From positions 24,468-88,467 of the forward strand of contig CACJAV010000005.1 in NCBI GenBank assembly GCA_902591485.1: DNA of 64,000 nucleotides, read 5' to 3'. The translations under genes were made by a program, and so were the position numbers. The DNA comes from an uncultured Alphaproteobacteria bacterium. Its GTDB lineage: Bacteria; Pseudomonadota; Alphaproteobacteria; HIMB59; GCA-002718135. Position 1 is the first letter of the stretch. Each line of letters begins with the position of its first letter. The notes under the pieces are model-generated. The model worked only from the letters and a program-made list of their open reading frames with translations, was not told the DNA's origin and did no database searches. Below, piece after piece: positions 61,045 to 64,000 of the stretch.

Positions 61045-62016
61045 ATGCAGGGTTTTGATCAAAAATTTAGAGATCTACCCGATTATATACTAAAAATTAC
61101 ATATCAAATTTGGGAAGACAAGGATGTTGAGTCAATAAGAGAATATTATGCAAAAGGAATTCCAGTTAGGTCCCCTGCTGGAGTTGTGTATGGACCTGAT
61201 GCAGTTGTGAAAGCAACTTATGCAACTTTAGAAGAATTTCCTGACCGTCAACTTTTAGGTGAAGATGTCATATGGATAGGTAATGAACATGATGGGTATT
61301 TATCTTCGCACCGAATTTTAACTAGAGCAACCCACTTGAATGATGGTGTTTATGGAAAAGCAACAGGAAAAAAACTTATTTATAGAGTAATTGCAGATTG
61401 TGCATGCAAGGATAATCAAGTGTATGATGAATGGCTTGTTAGAGATCAGGGCGCAATCGTAAGACAACTTAATTTAGATCCAAAAAAATATGCAAAACAA
61501 ATAATTGATAATCAAGGGGGTGTTGAAAATTGCGCAGTTCCTTTTAACAAAAATACGCCTTTGGATTTAAAATATTCACAATTAAATTTACCGGAAAAAA
61601 ATTCAGGTTATGAATATGCAGAAGTCCTAAAATCTATATTTAATAAAGATATTAATATAGTTGATAAAAAATATGATAGAGCAATAAATCAAGAATTACC
61701 AGGCGGATTGAAAGCTTACGGAGTTGAAGAAGTAAAAACTTTTTGGACTTCTCTATTGTCATCATTTCCTGATGCAACATTTTCAATTGATCATGTTAGC
61801 TATTTAGAAGAACCAAATCAGTACAGAAAGGCAGCTATTAGATGGTCACTTAATGGTGTTCATTCGGGTTCGGGATATTTTGGAGTACCTAGTCAAGCAG
61901 CAGTTCATGTCATGGCTATATCACATGTTGAATTTGGACCACGAGGTATTAAAAATGAATGGATTTTGTTTGATGAAACTGAAATTTGGAAACAAATTTT
62001 GATGAAAACAGGATAG
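61045..62016 (+). CDS. Protein with two SnoaL/NTF2-like domains (323 aa)
   Basis: Two NTF2-type halves are seen: about 15-160 (IWEDKDVESIREYYAKG, ATLEEFPDRQLLGEDV, YDEWLVRDQGAIVRQL) and about 190-320 (AYGVEEVKTFWTSLLSSF, RWSLNGVHSGSGYFG, WILFDETEIWKQI). The first half resembles SnoaL-like ester-cyclase proteins. It is paralogous in layout to the gene at 58870-59961, though direct identity looks low. It lies between the bicupin and MetE-type genes, with short gaps on both sides, as part of one operon. Confidence 0.72.
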   Translation: MQGFDQKFRDLPDYILKITYQIWEDKDVESIREYYAKGIPVRSPAGVVYGPDAVVKATYATLEEFPDRQLLGEDVIWIGNEHDGYLSSHRILTRATHLNDGVYGKATGKKLIYRVIADCACKDNQVYDEWLVRDQGAIVRQLNLDPKKYAKQIIDNQGGVENCAVPFNKNTPLDLKYSQLNLPEKNSGYEYAEVLKSIFNKDINIVDKKYDRAINQELPGGLKAYGVEEVKTFWTSLLSSFPDATFSIDHVSYLEEPNQYRKAAIRWSLNGVHSGSGYFGVPSQAAVHVMAISHVEFGPRGIKNEWILFDETEIWKQILMKTG

Positions 62017-62023
62017 CTAAAGA

Positions 62024-63154
62024 TTGAACACGAAAATTTTAACAACACATGTAGGAAGTTTACCTCGTTCTAAAGCTTTATCAGAATTACTTTTTGCAAA
62101 AGATAAGGGAGATAGTTTTAGTGAAAATGAATTTGATGATGTTGTAAAACAAAATGTAAGTGACATTGTCAAAAAACAACTTGATACAGGTATTGATTTT
62201 GTCAGTGATGGTGAAATGAGTAAAATCAGTTATGCTACATATGTTAAAGATAGAATTAATGGTTTTTCCGGTGAAAGTGAAAGAAGAGCGCCAGCTGACT
62301 TAGATGCATTTCCTGAATATAAAGATAAAATTGCTAAAAGTGGGGGAACACCTACTTATACCCGACCCTGTTGTACTGGAGAACTCTCTATTAAAAATAA
62401 TGATGATCTTTTAAAAGATATAAATAATCTATCTTCTGCATTAAGTGCTAATAATCATACTAAGGGCTTTATGAATGCTGCTTCACCAGGAGTCATAAAT
62501 GTTTTTTTACCTAATAAATTTTACAAAAATGATGACGAGTACCTAAGTAAGCTTAGCGTGATTATGGCAGAAGAATATCAACAAATTACTTCTAATAATT
62601 TATTCTTGCAAGTTGATTGTCCAGATTTAGCCCTAGCAAGGCATATGAATTTTAAAGAATTAGATGAAAAAAGTTTTTTGCTGCGAGCTGAAAAACAAAT
62701 TGAAGCTCTTAATCTTTCACTGGCATCAGTTCCACAACACAAAATTAGAATGCATATCTGCTGGGGAAATTATGAAGGACCTCATACCTTTGATATTGGT
62801 TTGGAAAAAATTTTACCAATAGTACTTAAGGCAAAAAGTAAATATTTATTAATTGAGTCTTCTAATCCAAGACATGCTCATGAATGGAAAGTTTTTGAAA
62901 AGATTAAATTGCCACGAGATAAAGTTATTGTGCCCGGTGTTATTGATTCTACTTCAAATTTTGTTGAACACCCGGAAGTTGTTGCTGATCGGTTAAAACA
63001 ATTTTCTACTTTTGTACCAAAGGAGCAAATTATGGCTGGTACAGATTGTGGTTTTAGTACTTTTGCTGGATTTGGAAAAGTTGATGAAAAAATTTGTTAT
63101 GAGAAATTAATTTCGTTAGTTAAGGGCACTCAAATAGCATCTAAAACGATTTGA
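62024..63154 (+). CDS. MetE C-terminal-type zinc protein (cobalamin-independent methionine-synthase-like core)
   Basis: This 376-residue TIM-barrel protein starts TTHVGSLPRSKAL and keeps the full zinc-thiol site: H244 and C246 (MHICWGN), E278 (LIESSNPRHAHE) and C342 (GTDCGFSTFAG). It has no N-terminal MetE domain, so it is a core-MetE type. Relatives transfer methyl groups to homocysteine from other donors, or, as in epoxyalkane:coenzyme M transferase of similar length, activate a different thiol. The start is a TTG; no ATG fits the conserved N-terminus. It is last in the bicupin operon. Confidence 0.8.
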   Translation: MNTKILTTHVGSLPRSKALSELLFAKDKGDSFSENEFDDVVKQNVSDIVKKQLDTGIDFVSDGEMSKISYATYVKDRINGFSGESERRAPADLDAFPEYKDKIAKSGGTPTYTRPCCTGELSIKNNDDLLKDINNLSSALSANNHTKGFMNAASPGVINVFLPNKFYKNDDEYLSKLSVIMAEEYQQITSNNLFLQVDCPDLALARHMNFKELDEKSFLLRAEKQIEALNLSLASVPQHKIRMHICWGNYEGPHTFDIGLEKILPIVLKAKSKYLLIESSNPRHAHEWKVFEKIKLPRDKVIVPGVIDSTSNFVEHPEVVADRLKQFSTFVPKEQIMAGTDCGFSTFAGFGKVDEKICYEKLISLVKGTQIASKTI

Positions 63155-63155
63155 T

Positions 63156-63848
63156 TTAAAATAAAAAATTAGTAATAATTTTATTAAAAGTTTTTGGCTT
63201 CTCTAGCATTACAAAATGAGAAGAATTTTTAATTTCTGTATAAACTGAATATTTTATTTTCTTATTTAATTCATTGTTCATAATATTAGAGGATAGTTTA
63301 TCGTTTTTGCCACGAATAATAAGAGTTTTTGATACAATCTTATCTAGTTTATTTAATTGATTAGGTCTTTTTAGAATCAAATTCGTTTGGTCTAAAAAAG
63401 TTTTATATCCTAATTGTTTAGCCATTAAATAAACAGTATTTTGGTATGATGTATTTTTCAAATCTTTATTAGAAAAATAGGAACTATAGTTTTTTTGATA
63501 AAATAATTTTGCGAAGTTATTTTTATTTAAGGTTGTTAATGACTTTTCTAAAAGCAACTTTCTTTTTTGTGAAATATTTCTTGCATTAGTTCCTATTAAA
63601 ACTAATTTATCTAATATTTCTGGATACTCGATTGCTAATTTTATTGCAATAAATCCTCCCATTGAAAAACCAATAACAGAAATTTTTTTTTTATTTTTGT
63701 TTATGATTTTTTGTACAGCATCATCAATTGTAGCAATATTTTTTAGAGAAGGAATGGAAACATTATATTTTTTTTTTAGAATAGATATTTGTGCATCCCA
63801 AATGCTATTGGTACACATATATCCTGGAATCAAAATTATTTTAGACAA
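63156..63848 (-). CDS. Alpha/beta hydrolase
   Basis: This 230-residue protein has the alpha/beta hydrolase pattern: IILIPGYMCTNSIWD (oxyanion region), ISVIGFSMGGFIAIKLA with the nucleophile Ser, ILIRGKNDKL with the Asp region (written LIIRGKNDK in the protein) and a late SSHFVMLEKP with the catalytic His. The substrate is unknown. The start is TTG at 63848: an in-frame stop sits three bases upstream, and the next Met lies inside the conserved strand. It directly follows the LacI-family gene, 3 bases apart. Confidence 0.82.
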   Translation of the reverse strand: MSKIILIPGYMCTNSIWDAQISILKKKYNVSIPSLKNIATIDDAVQKIINKNKKKISVIGFSMGGFIAIKLAIEYPEILDKLVLIGTNARNISQKRKLLLEKSLTTLNKNNFAKLFYQKNYSSYFSNKDLKNTSYQNTVYLMAKQLGYKTFLDQTNLILKRPNQLNKLDKIVSKTLIIRGKNDKLSSNIMNNELNKKIKYSVYTEIKNSSHFVMLEKPKTFNKIITNFLF

Positions 63849-63851
63849 TTT

Positions 63852-64000
63852 CTATCTAGTTGTATTTCGATAAATAAATTTACCCTGAATTAAATGATTG
63901 ATAGGCTCAAACTCTGGATCCTTAATGTTATCATCTATTATTTGGGTTACAAGTTTAGACATTTGTCTTACTGGTTGTCTAATTGTTGTTAAATTATATG
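63852..64000 (-). CDS. LacI-family transcriptional regulator (C-terminal fragment)
   Basis: The gene is cut by the right window edge; 48 complete codons and the TAG stop (63854-63852) are visible. YNLTTIRQPVRQMSKLVTQ near the fragment start and IYRNTTR at the end match the C-terminal strand-helix segment and R-x-S/T-T ending of LacI/GalR regulators (consensus LTTIRQP...M, then R-ST). The ligand and DNA-binding domains are outside. It probably controls the adjacent hydrolase and other accessory genes; a LacI-type palindrome lies at 46120-46135. Confidence 0.78.
   Translation of the reverse strand, partial: YNLTTIRQPVRQMSKLVTQIIDDNIKDPEFEPINHLIQGKFIYRNTTR

Noticed and set aside
1-64000. tRNA, rRNA, CRISPR, insertion sequences or prophage
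   Set aside because: No TPsiC-like or rRNA-like sequences, spaced repeats, transposase frames or phage genes were found in reading through the gaps.

Overview
The window is from a streamlined, low-GC, probably marine alphaproteobacterium. Typical alphaproteobacterial gene orders are present: rpmH-rnpA-yidD-yidC-engB-argB, prs-rplY-pth-ychF, uvrC-pgsA-moaD-moaE, petABC, and a MarR/OmpR/EnvZ trio resembling petP/petR. Genes are very tightly packed, often overlapping by 1-8 bases. No gene-free stretch reaches 300 bases; the longest are 45925-46172 (248 nt) and 12143-12347 (205 nt). A SAR11-like, HIMB59/AEGEAN-169-like or similar lineage would fit, but the sequence alone does not let me choose. 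I found no tRNA, rRNA, IS element, prophage or CRISPR. The only non-coding RNA gene found is the SRP RNA ahead of dnaX.

Region 1 (1-42441) is mostly core. 1-1579 holds a YejA-like binding protein (cut by the window edge), a HisN-type phosphatase and a membrane cytochrome c. 1671-8152 is an information-processing run: kdsB, pheA, SRP RNA, dnaX, ybaB, recR, def, fmt, truA. 8169-14392 holds DUF1289, a flavodoxin-fold reductase, a PLP dehydratase, an M24 peptidase, two tiny genes with strong ribosome binding sites, a glycosyltransferase and a hydroxyacid dehydrogenase. 14389-21043 is the rpmH-to-dapE block. 21111-42441 carries panC, cca, pirin, trmL, the bc1 complex, translation and lipoprotein genes, ubiK, proC, a two-component system, ilvE, molybdopterin synthase, pgsA and uvrC.

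Region 2 (42551-64000) is an accessory block for small organic sulfur and nitrogen compounds. Xsc (sulfoacetaldehyde acetyltransferase) sits next to a choline-dehydrogenase-like flavoprotein and a tripartite TRAP importer. This suggests import of a C2 sulfonate such as isethionate, oxidation to sulfoacetaldehyde, and cleavage to acetyl phosphate and sulfite. A perfect 16-bp CG-centred palindrome lies before the TRAP operon. Next come a Na/Ca exchanger and a minus-strand trio of a CMD-family protein, a trimethylamine-dehydrogenase/StcD-like flavoprotein and a Rieske oxygenase of the betaine/carnitine type. After these are cysQ-cysD-cysNC (sulfate activation and PAP removal).

The last part (57521-64000) is the least explained: an HpsN-like (sulfopropanediol) dehydrogenase, two double-NTF2/SnoaL-like proteins around a bicupin, a stand-alone MetE-type zinc methyltransferase-fold protein, an alpha/beta hydrolase, and the end of a LacI-family regulator. 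I regard this as the best candidate for an undescribed catabolic system.

An architectural oddity runs through the whole window. Six of the twelve convergent gene pairs overlap by exactly four bases (TTAA or CTAA, each strand's stop inside the other's). A seventh overlaps by eight, and none has a visible intrinsic terminator.
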